Assembly (NCBI GenBank): GCA_030673425.1
Contig: DAOVJB010000070.1
Span: forward strand, 1 to 6,800
Length of the DNA stretch: 6,800 bases
Source: Elusimicrobiota bacterium
Lineage (GTDB): Bacteria > CAYTYR01 > UBA6262 > DAOVJB01
Direction of reading: 5' to 3'
Under the pieces are notes generated by a model. The model worked only from the letters and a program-made list of their open reading frames with translations. It ran no database searches and was not told the DNA's origin. A program made the position numbers and the translations under genes. Every line of letters begins with the position of its first letter. The stretch's first letter is position 1. Positions 1-6,800 of this stretch are shown one piece after another.

Positions 1-78
1 AGCCACGGTCTTTTTTACCTTAAACAGATGACTTGCTTTATATACTTTTTTTAGCCCTTGGATTCTAATGGCTGCCAT
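1..78 (-). CDS. ABC transporter ATP-binding protein, N-terminal fragment (runs off the window)
   Basis: Only the first 26 codons are present. They read M-A-A-I-R-I-Q-G-L-K-K-V-Y-K and then continue to K-K-T-V-A at the window edge. The pattern 'I-x-I-x-x-L-x-K-x-Y' followed by a basic insert and 'TVA' is how ATPase subunits of ABC exporters (ABC-2 type, COG1131-like) usually begin, just before the 'L-x-x-V-S-F' strand; the Tyr would be the A-loop residue that stacks on ATP. Walker A and all later motifs lie outside the window, so the substrate cannot be named. The ATG at 76-78 is the only possible start, because an in-frame TAA lies at 91-93. A weak Shine-Dalgarno-like GGGGAAG (83-89) is 4 bp upstream. 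It follows serA by 35 bp on the same strand and is probably cotranscribed, but nothing links it to serine metabolism. Confidence 0.72.
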   Translation of the reverse strand, partial: MAAIRIQGLKKVYKASHLFKVKKTVA

Positions 79-113
79 TAATCTTCCCCATTAAAATAAC
101 GTATGAATTAAAT

Positions 114-1697
114 CTATAGTCTTACTAATTTTATATCGGTAATATCTTTATACTTCTTTATCTCAGCCAAAACTCCTTTTGGCACTTCATTATCTATATT
201 AATTACTGTAAGAGCTTCACCAGCAACTGCTTTCTTGCGTCCTACGTGCATAGCAGCAATATTGATCCTGTTTTTACCCAAGACAGTCCCTATGTATCCG
301 ATGACCCCTGGCTTATCCAGATTAGAACAGATTAACATATATCCTTCAGGAACAGCATCAAGATAAAAATCTCCGATTCTTACAATCCTTGCATCATTTT
401 TGCCAAAGAGTGTCCCTCCGATAAGTGTTTCTTCTTTATCAGTTTTTATCTTTACAATTGTTAAATTAGCGAAATCTTCTAATTGACTGCTCTTACTCTC
501 TACTATTTTAATCCCTCTTTCTTTAGCAATAAAGGAAGCATTGATATAATTAACATCCTCTCCTAAAATAGGCTCTAGTAGACCTTTTATAAGAGCCGTA
601 GATATAGGACTAACCGTATAGTCAGCAACTTCACCACTATATTCAATACTCAGTTCTGTTGTTCGTCCCTGACTGAACTGACCTGCCAGCTTGCCTAACT
701 TTTCTGCTAAATCTAAATAGGGTTTTATCTCTTTTAACATCTCAGGGTCAACTGAAGGCATATTAATTGCATTACGGACCACTCTGCCATCTAAAGCATC
801 AACTACTTGCTTGGCAATATCAACTGCTACATTAACCTGTGCCTCTTCGGTTGAAGCTCCGAGATGAGGAGTAACAATTACATTGGGTAAATCTAACAAA
901 GGATTATCAAACGGCGGTTCTTTTTGGAATACATCCAACGCTGCACCCTTAACCTTACCGGATTTAATTGCTTCGGCTAAATCTTTATCATTAATGATTG
1001 CACCCCTGGCACAATTGATAATTCTTACCCCGTCTTTCATAATAGCAATAGTTTCTTTATTAATGAGATATTTTGTCTCCTCGTTCACTGGCATATGAAG
1101 AGTAATATAATCTGCTTCTTTAAATAAATCTTCTTTTTTCTGAACTAACCTGACGCCTAGTTTCTGAGCATATTCTAAAGTAACAAAAGGATCATAAGCT
1201 ATCAGGTTCATTCCGAAACTCAACGCTCTTTTTGCTACCTCGGCTCCAATCCTCCCCAAGCCCAAAATACCCAGTGTTTTTCCCAAAACTTCACTCCCCA
1301 TAAAATCTTTTCGCTTCCATTCTTTTGCTTTAAGCGAACTATTTGCCTGTGGAATATTGCGTGATAAAGCTAACATCATACTTACTGTATGTTCCGCGGC
1401 AGAAATAGTATTGCCCCCGGGGGTGTTCATTACAATAATACCTTTTTTTGTAGCCGCAGAAACATCAACATTATCAATCCCTACTCCTGCCCGACCAATA
1501 ATTTTCAGATTCTTTGCAGCTTCTATAATATCTTTTGTAACCTTGGTTTGACTGCGTACAATCAAACCATCATATTCTCCTATGATCTTGGCCAATTCTT
1601 CAGGTGAAAGCTTAGTTTTAATATCCACATCAACTTTCGACTGCTTAAAAATCTCAATTCCTTTATCTGATATAGGATCACTGACGAGTATTTTCAC
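114..1697 (-). CDS. serA: D-3-phosphoglycerate dehydrogenase, three-domain (ASB-ACT) type
   Basis: This enzyme oxidises 3-phosphoglycerate to 3-phosphohydroxypyruvate with NAD+, the first committed step of serine synthesis, in the cytosol. With a GTG start at 1697 the protein has 527 residues, the usual length of the long SerA class. The split catalytic domain occupies about residues 1-100 and 280-310. The NAD-binding Rossmann domain carries GLGRIG at 146-151, with D169 in the 'AYDP' stretch as the likely ribose-binding acid. The dehydrogenase catalytic residues are R231 (NCARG), E260 (QKEP) and H278 (TPHLG). An ASB-type domain covers roughly 320-445. A C-terminal ACT domain (about 452-527, with NLDKPGVIG and HVGR) suggests allosteric feedback by serine, as known for the family. 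An in-frame ATG at 1718 would add 7 residues, but the GTG has a strong GGAGGA 5 bp upstream and yields the family-typical beginning V/M-K-I-L-V-S-D-P. The gene lies 24 bp after the aminotransferase, its likely pathway partner. Confidence 0.96.
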   Translation of the reverse strand: MKILVSDPISDKGIEIFKQSKVDVDIKTKLSPEELAKIIGEYDGLIVRSQTKVTKDIIEAAKNLKIIGRAGVGIDNVDVSAATKKGIIVMNTPGGNTISAAEHTVSMMLALSRNIPQANSSLKAKEWKRKDFMGSEVLGKTLGILGLGRIGAEVAKRALSFGMNLIAYDPFVTLEYAQKLGVRLVQKKEDLFKEADYITLHMPVNEETKYLINKETIAIMKDGVRIINCARGAIINDKDLAEAIKSGKVKGAALDVFQKEPPFDNPLLDLPNVIVTPHLGASTEEAQVNVAVDIAKQVVDALDGRVVRNAINMPSVDPEMLKEIKPYLDLAEKLGKLAGQFSQGRTTELSIEYSGEVADYTVSPISTALIKGLLEPILGEDVNYINASFIAKERGIKIVESKSSQLEDFANLTIVKIKTDKEETLIGGTLFGKNDARIVRIGDFYLDAVPEGYMLICSNLDKPGVIGYIGTVLGKNRINIAAMHVGRKKAVAGEALTVINIDNEVPKGVLAEIKKYKDITDIKLVRL

Positions 1698-1702
1698 AAA
1701 AG

Positions 1703-1708
1703 TCCTCC
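1703..1708 (-). promoter_or_regulatory. Shine-Dalgarno site that decides the serA start
   Basis: The minus strand reads GGAGGA here, 5 bp before the GTG at 1695-1697. The alternative in-frame ATG at 1716-1718 would place this motif inside the coding sequence and has no comparable purine-rich site ahead of it. This supports the shorter 527-residue SerA. Confidence 0.8.
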
Positions 1709-1721
1709 ATTCAATCATTGT

Positions 1722-2852
1722 CTATTTGGAAAGCTCTTTCTCAACAGCAGCTACACCTTTTCCTAATTCAAGTTTGTACCCGAGTTTCGCAAGAACGATT
1801 TCTAACCCTGCAATAACACTAATTGTATCAAACATCTCCATATAACCTAAATGGGCAACACGGAAAATTTTACCCTTTAAGTCTTTCTGTCCTCCGGCTA
1901 TTGCCATTCCATACTCTAATCGCAACATTTCCTTTAATTTCTCACCATCAATTCCTTCGGGAACCTTAACGGAAGTAACAGCATCACATGGAGCTTGAGC
2001 AAATATTTCTAAACCCAATGCTTTAACCCCAGCACGCGTAGCCCTGGCTAATTTCTGATGACGGGCAAAGACATTATCAACACCTTCTTTTTTAATCATC
2101 TCTAATGCTTTACGCAAGGCCATAAAAAGGCTAACCGCAGGTGTATATGGAGTCTGACCTTTCTTTATACTCGCTCTTCCCGTAAGGAAATTAAAATAAA
2201 ACTTAGGTAATTTTGAATTTTCTACCAATTTCCATGCTTTCTCGCTAACACATATAGCAGCCAGCCCCGGAGGAATCATCAAACCTTTTTGTGAACCTGC
2301 AACAACTACATCTACCTTCCAGTCATCTGTTTTAAGTTCCTGGGCACCTAATCCGCTAATTGCATCAACAACGAGAACTGCTTTAGTCTTACTTACAATT
2401 TGTCCCAAAGATTTTATATCATTGACTACACCTGTTGAAGTCTCGGTAAGAGTAGTAAATACAGCCTTAATTTCAGGTTCTTCTTTAAGGGTTTTTTCAA
2501 CCTTTTTTATATCTACAGCATTACCCCAGTCTTCTTTTATTTCAATCGGTTCTAAACCAAAAGCCTTGATTATCTTAAACCATCTCTCACCGAACACGCC
2601 TGTATTTATAACTAAAGCCTTATCCCCTGGTGAAAGTAAATTAGCCACGCAGGCTTCCATACCGCCTGTCCCGGAAGAGGTTAACATAATAATATCATTT
2701 TTTGTCTGGCATACATACTTCATTCCTTCAACTACTTCATTAAATAATGCTCCAAATTCCTTTGTACGATGATGAATAACAGGCAGAGACTCATCACGTG
2801 ATACCTCCGGAGGAACAGGAGTTGGCCCCGGAGTCATTAAATAGTTTTTCAT
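1722..2852 (-). CDS. Class V PLP aminotransferase (serine-pyruvate/alanine-glyoxylate type), probable phosphoserine aminotransferase role
   Basis: This is a fold-type I PLP enzyme of 376 residues, typical for the AGXT/PucG-like family (COG0075). It opens with the family signature MTPGPTPVPPEV (6-17) and HHRTKEF (27-33). The cofactor phosphate loop is SGTGGMEA (60-67). D163 in VVDAISGLG should pair with the pyridine nitrogen, and K189 in AGSQKG should form the Schiff base. TPYTPAV (234-240) and R331 in FRVAHLG (330-336), the likely substrate-carboxylate binder, complete the set. Family members use serine, alanine or phosphoserine as amino donors with pyruvate, glyoxylate or 2-oxoglutarate as acceptors, so sequence alone does not fix the substrate. 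Because it sits 24 bp upstream of serA and no classical serC is visible, I infer that it converts 3-phosphohydroxypyruvate to phosphoserine. A serine-glyoxylate or serine-pyruvate role is the main alternative. No truncation or missing key residue is seen. Confidence 0.92.
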   Translation of the reverse strand: MKNYLMTPGPTPVPPEVSRDESLPVIHHRTKEFGALFNEVVEGMKYVCQTKNDIIMLTSSGTGGMEACVANLLSPGDKALVINTGVFGERWFKIIKAFGLEPIEIKEDWGNAVDIKKVEKTLKEEPEIKAVFTTLTETSTGVVNDIKSLGQIVSKTKAVLVVDAISGLGAQELKTDDWKVDVVVAGSQKGLMIPPGLAAICVSEKAWKLVENSKLPKFYFNFLTGRASIKKGQTPYTPAVSLFMALRKALEMIKKEGVDNVFARHQKLARATRAGVKALGLEIFAQAPCDAVTSVKVPEGIDGEKLKEMLRLEYGMAIAGGQKDLKGKIFRVAHLGYMEMFDTISVIAGLEIVLAKLGYKLELGKGVAAVEKELSK

Positions 2853-2860
2853 ACAATCTT

Positions 2861-2868
2861 ACCTCCTC
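2861..2868 (-). promoter_or_regulatory. Strong Shine-Dalgarno site of the aminotransferase gene
   Basis: The minus strand reads GAGGAGGT, 8 bp before the ATG at 2850-2852, a near-perfect match to the 16S rRNA 3' end. It fixes the start and suggests independent, efficient translation initiation after the 39-bp gap that follows the DUF1015 gene. Confidence 0.8.
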
Positions 2869-2891
2869 ATATAATTTTAAGGCTTTACACT

Positions 2892-4217
2892 TTATAATTT
2901 ATTTATCACCAAACCAGTCTCTAGCTTAGGATAAAAATATGTTGATTTTTGTGGCATTAAACCACCGGCTAAAGCGATACTTTTCAGCTCATCTATTTTG
3001 GTAGGATTAAGAAAAAAAGCCACTTTACACTTTTCTTGGTCAACTAAATTGATAGCTTCTTCCTCGCTCTTAACATAGACAATATTACCGTGATAATCTC
3101 TCACCTTACCGTTAGATGATAAAATAGTATCTATTACTAAACGATGAAGGACTGTAATATTTAATTTATTATATTCATCAGGTTTTGTTTTGTCTATTAC
3201 TTTCTTAAGATTTTTTGCATCTTTTAAGTTTAATATATGAAATTCTCCTCTTTTAGTATCCGGGTTATGATAATACATTCCGAAAATATATCTATTTGTA
3301 TCCTTATATTTTTCCAGCTCACTTAACATTTCTTCTTTATTTTCAGACACTCTAATATCAAACGACTCTTCTATCTTGGGTATAATTCGCTGCAAATCTT
3401 CGTCTGAGAGCGTACGGATTAATCTATATGTAGGTAAGATAGTAATCCCTTCATTATCCAAATTAGCTAAATAAATCATCACATAATTATATGGCTCTGC
3501 ACCTGTATATTTATCCGGTCGTTGCTTGCGCATGTGATTGCGAAAATTCAATGCCGCTTCATAACGATGATGACCATCTGCAATAAAGATTTGTTTGTTT
3601 TTTATATCTTCTGTTATTTTCCCTATTCTAGATTTCTCTTTTACCTGCCAGACTCTGTGTGCTATGTTAAATTCGTCTGTTACCTCAATAATTTTATTCT
3701 CAACTTTTTTTGCCGATGATAAAAGTTGCTTTGGTTCTTTCTGGTTGTCATAATAGAGACCAAATACAGGAGAAAAATTAGTCTCGCATGTTTCCATTAA
3801 CTTAAAACGGTCTATCTTGGGTTTATCAAAAGTCCTCTCATGCGGAAATATTTCCTGTGCAGCAAAATCAGAAAGTTCTAAAAGAACAATAATCCCGGAT
3901 CTAACCTTTTTTTCACCCTTATGCACGAACTCCTGTTCATATAAATAGATAGAGTCCTCAGAATCTCTAAGTAAAACTCTATCATTTTGCCACTCATTGA
4001 AGAAATCCCGTGCCCTTGTATATCTGTTATTATCATCACTATCCCCGGGTAAATCCTTGTTTAAGATAAGCCTGATGATATTATAAGGGCTTTTTTCATA
4101 ATAACGCTGCTGAGCCTCATCAGAAATAACATCATAAGGAGGTGTGATAACTTTAGATAGATTTCCTACTTTATCTATATTATATCTGACACCCTTAAAA
4201 GGGAAAAGTTTAGCCAT
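2892..4217 (-). CDS. DUF1015 family protein (COG4198), possible ParB/SerK-like enzyme
   Basis: This is a 441-residue soluble protein with no signal peptide or membrane segment, close to the usual length of the DUF1015 family. Recognisable family landmarks are VITPPYDVIS (23-32), PHERT (125-129), ADGHHRYEAAL (213-223), FFLNPTK (401-407) and a C-terminal MPQKSTYFYPKLETGLV (421-437). The charged ADGHHR core, followed by an Ala-rich helix, resembles the nucleotide-binding motif region of ParB-like proteins, a group that includes the free-serine kinases SerK (Thermococcus) and SbnI (Staphylococcus). That resemblance is by eye only. The start overlaps the lon stop by one base (TAATG), with only a weak AAAGGTG 11 bp upstream, so its translation is probably coupled to lon. 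The aminotransferase and serA follow on the same strand. I infer a role in serine or phosphoserine metabolism. The family name is secure but the reaction is not. Confidence 0.9.
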   Translation of the reverse strand: MAKLFPFKGVRYNIDKVGNLSKVITPPYDVISDEAQQRYYEKSPYNIIRLILNKDLPGDSDDNNRYTRARDFFNEWQNDRVLLRDSEDSIYLYEQEFVHKGEKKVRSGIIVLLELSDFAAQEIFPHERTFDKPKIDRFKLMETCETNFSPVFGLYYDNQKEPKQLLSSAKKVENKIIEVTDEFNIAHRVWQVKEKSRIGKITEDIKNKQIFIADGHHRYEAALNFRNHMRKQRPDKYTGAEPYNYVMIYLANLDNEGITILPTYRLIRTLSDEDLQRIIPKIEESFDIRVSENKEEMLSELEKYKDTNRYIFGMYYHNPDTKRGEFHILNLKDAKNLKKVIDKTKPDEYNKLNITVLHRLVIDTILSSNGKVRDYHGNIVYVKSEEEAINLVDQEKCKVAFFLNPTKIDELKSIALAGGLMPQKSTYFYPKLETGLVINKL

Positions 4218-6556
4218 TACTTTACCAACACCTTTTGAATTACTTCTTTTATATCTTTAGCCAGAATAAAATCTAACTTATGTTGGATATCCTTGGGTAT
4301 TTCTTCCATATCTTTACTATTTTCAAAAGGAAAAATAACCGTCTTGATTCCTTCCCTATAAGCAGCCAGAACTTTTTCTTTTAATCCACCTATAGGCAAA
4401 ATATGACCGCGTAGGGTAATTTCTCCTGTCATAGCCACATCTTTTTTTATCGGTTTATTAGTCAGAGCTGAGACAATAGCAGTAGCCATTGCGATCCCGG
4501 CGGAAGGTCCATCCTTAGGTACCGCACCTTCCGGAACATGAATATGTATCTCTTTATCTTGATAAAAATTATCTTTTATACCTAACTTCTTAGTATTAGC
4601 CCTTACATAAGAAAGCGCTGCCTGAGCTGATTCCTGCATCACTTCTCCTAACTTTCCTGTTAAAGTAAGTTTACCTCTACCCTTCATCACTGAAGCTTCT
4701 ATAGCTAACGTCTCACCACCTGTTTCGGTCCAGGCTAATCCTGTAGCTACACCTACTTCATTTTTCTCAATCCTGTTCCGGTGATATTTAGGCACTCCCA
4801 AATATTTACCGAGATTTTTAGGATTAATTACTATCTTTTGTTTTTGCTTATCCCCTACTATTTTTTTTGCCACTTTACGGCAGATATTAGCTAATTCCCT
4901 CTCTAAATTTCTAACACCGGCTTCTTGTGTATAATCCCTGATAACAACCTTAATGCCTTCTGTTGTGATTGCAAGTTCATTTTTTTTGAGGCCATTAGCC
5001 TCTTTCTGTTTCGGAATTAAAAATAACTCTGCGATTTTTATCTTTTCCTCCACTGTATATCCGGAAAAACGAATTACCTCCAGCCTGTCCTGTAAAGAAG
5101 GAATGATTGAATAAGTAGTGTTTGCAGTAGTAATAAACATAACATCAGAAAGATCAAATTCTACCTCTAAATAATGGTCTGAAAAAGTGCTATTTTGTTC
5201 TGGATCTAATACTTCCAACAGTGCCGCTGCAGGATCGCCTCTAAAATCCGCCCCGATTTTGTCTATCTCATCCAGTAGAAAAACAGGATTTTTAGATTTT
5301 GCTTTACGCAGAGACTGGATTATTCTTCCGGGCATGGAACCGATATATGTTCTTCGATGCCCCCGTACTTCTGCCTCATCCCTCATCCCGCCCAAGGATA
5401 ACCTTACAAATTTCCTTCCCAAAGTTCTAGCTATAGACCTGCCCAGAGAAGTTTTACCAGTACCCGGAGGCCCAACAAAACAGAGAATCGGCCCCTTAAG
5501 CTTCCTGGTTAATTTACAGACCGCCAGATACTCTAAAACACGCTCTTTAGCTTTTTCTAATCCATAATGATCTCTATTTAATATTTTCTCTGCCCTTTTA
5601 AGTTCAAGATTATCTTTGGTCTTAACCGCCCATGGCAAACTAATTAACCAATCCAAATATGTACGGATAACAGTGGCTTCCGGTGAATACGGCATCATTT
5701 TCTCTAAACGAATAAGTTCTTTTTTTGCCGCTTCTATAGTTTCCTTAGTCATATGAGCAGCTTTAATCTTTTTCTTCAGTTCTTCTATTTCTTTCCCGTA
5801 TTCATCTTTTTGTTTTAATTCTTTCTGAATGGCTTTCAATTGCTCAGTTAAATAGTATTCTTTCTGTGTTTTCTCTATCTGCTCTCTGACTCTACCCTGT
5901 ATCTTTCTCTCTATAGCTAAAATCTCATTTTCTGAAGAAAGAATTACAGACAACTTCTCCAAACGCTTATAAGCACTAAAAGTAGCCAGTATCTCCTGTT
6001 TATCCTGTATTTTAACAGTCAAATGAGCACATATGACATCTACTAAACGATGGGGATCATTTATGTTATTAAGTGACATTACAGTTTCAAAAGAAATTTT
6101 CCTGTTTAATTTTACATACTCCTCAAATTGAGAAATTACGTTCCTCATCAGAGCTTCTAAATCCGGCGTAATATCTAAAATTTCCTTCATTGGTTTTATT
6201 TTTACTTCAAAATATTCTTGCGTCTTGAGATATTCCACTATCTTAACCCTGGCAATCCCCTCAACAAACAATTTTATAGTTCCATCTCCCACTTTTAATA
6301 ACTGCAGGATTTCTACTACCGTTCCTACATCATAGATATCATCAATAGAAGGCTCCTCTATAACTGCATGTTTTTGACTTGCCAATAAAATAATACGGCC
6401 ATGAGCCATGGCTTCATCCAGAGCCTTAATAGACTTTTGCCTCCCTACTGATAAAGGGACCACCATGTGGGGAAAAACTGTTATGTCCCTTACCGCTAAC
6501 AGTGGAATCTTATCCGGTATCTCTAACTTTTTTTCTAATGCACTATCTTCTGTCAC
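4217..6556 (-). CDS. lon: ATP-dependent serine protease La (LonA type)
   Basis: Lon is a cytosolic homohexameric AAA+ protease that unfolds and degrades damaged and regulatory proteins. The 779-residue product is full length for soluble LonA. An N-terminal LON substrate-recognition domain starts near residue 16 ([13 protein letters not shown]) and runs to about 205. A charged coiled-coil linker (about 210-300, rich in K, E and Q) follows. The AAA+ module carries Walker A GPPGTGKT (362-369), the pore-loop tyrosine Y404 (RTYIGSMPG), Walker [10 protein letters not shown] (425-433), sensor-1 N479, the arginine finger R491 and sensor-2 R549 (AGVRNLERE). The protease domain has the Ser-Lys dyad S685 (KDGPSAG) and K726 (LPIGGLKEK). 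All key residues are intact. No membrane segments are seen, which excludes archaeal-type LonB. The start is GTG at 6554-6556, with GGAGGG 9 bp upstream. It lies 30 bp after clpP and overlaps the DUF1015 start by one base. Confidence 0.97.
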   Translation of the reverse strand: MTEDSALEKKLEIPDKIPLLAVRDITVFPHMVVPLSVGRQKSIKALDEAMAHGRIILLASQKHAVIEEPSIDDIYDVGTVVEILQLLKVGDGTIKLFVEGIARVKIVEYLKTQEYFEVKIKPMKEILDITPDLEALMRNVISQFEEYVKLNRKISFETVMSLNNINDPHRLVDVICAHLTVKIQDKQEILATFSAYKRLEKLSVILSSENEILAIERKIQGRVREQIEKTQKEYYLTEQLKAIQKELKQKDEYGKEIEELKKKIKAAHMTKETIEAAKKELIRLEKMMPYSPEATVIRTYLDWLISLPWAVKTKDNLELKRAEKILNRDHYGLEKAKERVLEYLAVCKLTRKLKGPILCFVGPPGTGKTSLGRSIARTLGRKFVRLSLGGMRDEAEVRGHRRTYIGSMPGRIIQSLRKAKSKNPVFLLDEIDKIGADFRGDPAAALLEVLDPEQNSTFSDHYLEVEFDLSDVMFITTANTTYSIIPSLQDRLEVIRFSGYTVEEKIKIAELFLIPKQKEANGLKKNELAITTEGIKVVIRDYTQEAGVRNLERELANICRKVAKKIVGDKQKQKIVINPKNLGKYLGVPKYHRNRIEKNEVGVATGLAWTETGGETLAIEASVMKGRGKLTLTGKLGEVMQESAQAALSYVRANTKKLGIKDNFYQDKEIHIHVPEGAVPKDGPSAGIAMATAIVSALTNKPIKKDVAMTGEITLRGHILPIGGLKEKVLAAYREGIKTVIFPFENSKDMEEIPKDIQHKLDFILAKDIKEVIQKVLVK

Positions 6557-6565
6557 TGCTTTTAA

Positions 6566-6571
6566 CCCTCC
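6566..6571 (-). promoter_or_regulatory. Shine-Dalgarno site supporting the lon GTG start
   Basis: The minus strand reads GGAGGG, 9 bp before the GTG at 6554-6556. A second purine run, AAGGAG, overlaps the clpP stop codon further upstream (from 6588) but lies too far from the GTG to be the main site. Confidence 0.65.
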
Positions 6572-6586
6572 GCCTGAAAAATCTCC

Positions 6587-6800
6587 TTATTTATTTGTTG
6601 TAATCACTTCATCTACTATGCCGTATGCTTTTGCTTCTTCGCTAGACATATAGAAGTTTCTTTCAGTATCCTGTTTAATCTTGTCTAAAGATTGACCTGT
6701 ATGTTTAGCCAGAATCATATTAAGCTTCTGTTTTGCATGTAATAACTCTTTTGTCTCAATATCTATATCACTAACAGCACCTGATATACCCCCTCCGCTA
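6587..6800 (-). CDS. clpP: ATP-dependent Clp protease proteolytic subunit, C-terminal fragment
   Basis: The last 70 codons are visible, ending in TAA at 6587-6589; the 5' part lies beyond the window. The sequence matches the ClpP C-terminus: a Gly-rich strand (SGGGISG, visible residues 1-7), DIDIETKELL in the long handle helix E (11-20), AKHTGQ (31-36), DTERNFYMS (44-52) and EEAKAYGIVDEV (54-65). ClpP forms two stacked heptamers that degrade substrates fed in by ClpX, ClpA or ClpC. Two departures stand out. The position of the catalytic Asp (usual motif DTERD or DTDRD) is Asn (visible residue 48, codon AAC at 6656-6658), and the usual Pro before the Gly-Gly strand is replaced by Ser. The Ser and His of the triad are outside the window, so activity cannot be judged. 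It sits 30 bp upstream of lon, without clpX between. A divergent ClpP paralogue is possible. Confidence 0.93.
   Translation of the reverse strand, partial: SGGGISGAVSDIDIETKELLHAKQKLNMILAKHTGQSLDKIKQDTERNFYMSSEEAKAYGIVDEVITTNK

Noticed and set aside
79-113. Possible terminator between serA and the ABC transporter gene
   Set aside because: The 35-bp gap contains no stable inverted repeat followed by a T run on the minus strand, so readthrough is more likely.
883-1845. Several short plus-strand open frames (64-87 codons)
   Set aside because: They are antisense to serA and the end of the aminotransferase gene, overlap each other in different frames, and resemble no known protein.
2422-2772. 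116-codon open frame on the plus strand
   Set aside because: It is fully antisense to the aminotransferase gene and shows no domain or ribosome-binding site, so it is a shadow frame.
2853-2915. Possible internal promoter ahead of the aminotransferase (AT-rich run with TTGGTG and TGTAAA on the minus strand)
   Set aside because: The hexamers match the consensus poorly, and such AT-rich strings are expected by chance in this DNA. The 39-bp gap alone does not demand a promoter.
5187-5567. 126-codon open frame on the plus strand
   Set aside because: It lies wholly antisense to the conserved AAA+ domain of lon, has no recognisable motif, and its residues follow from the lon codons. I treat it as a shadow.
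5690-5900. Repeat-like runs of TTCTTT and TTTTTC in the middle of lon
   Set aside because: They are the complement of Lys- and Glu-rich codons in the coiled-coil linker of Lon. Protein composition explains them.
6408-6653. 81-codon plus-strand open frame across the clpP-lon gap
   Set aside because: It is antisense to the clearly coding lon N-terminus and clpP C-terminus and has no independent support.

Overview
The window is a compact stretch with every supported gene on the minus strand, so the genes read from right to left. In transcription order they are: the 3' end of clpP (Clp protease peptidase subunit), lon (ATP-dependent protease La), a DUF1015-family gene, a class V PLP aminotransferase, serA (D-3-phosphoglycerate dehydrogenase), and the first 26 codons of an ABC-transporter ATP-binding protein. 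The gaps are 30 bp, a 1-bp overlap, 39 bp, 24 bp and 35 bp. No convincing terminator or promoter lies between the genes, so the layout looks like one polycistronic run that starts and ends outside the window.

The DNA is AT-rich. Shine-Dalgarno sequences are clear for most genes (GGAGGG, GAGGAGGT, GGAGGA), and two genes (lon, serA) start with GTG. This is bacterial organisation. The long three-domain SerA next to an AGXT-type aminotransferase, with no typical serC visible here, recalls anaerobic or thermophilic lineages and uncultured phyla such as Omnitrophota or Thermotoga-like bacteria. That placement is an impression and was not tested.

Right part (4217-6800): proteostasis. ClpP and Lon are two separate energy-dependent proteolytic systems. 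lon follows clpP directly, with no clpX between them. The visible ClpP C-terminus carries Asn where the catalytic Asp of the Ser-His-Asp triad normally lies.

Left part (114-4217): a probable serine-biosynthesis unit. SerA makes 3-phosphohydroxypyruvate. The class V aminotransferase is the likely supplier of the transamination step normally done by SerC. No phosphoserine phosphatase is visible. The DUF1015 protein beside them carries an ADGHHR motif that resembles motifs of ParB/SerK-type enzymes, so it is a candidate for a step or control point in serine or phosphoserine metabolism. That is the most interesting lead here. There are no RNA genes, insertion sequences, CRISPR arrays or long repeats that I can support, and no non-coding stretch longer than 39 bp.
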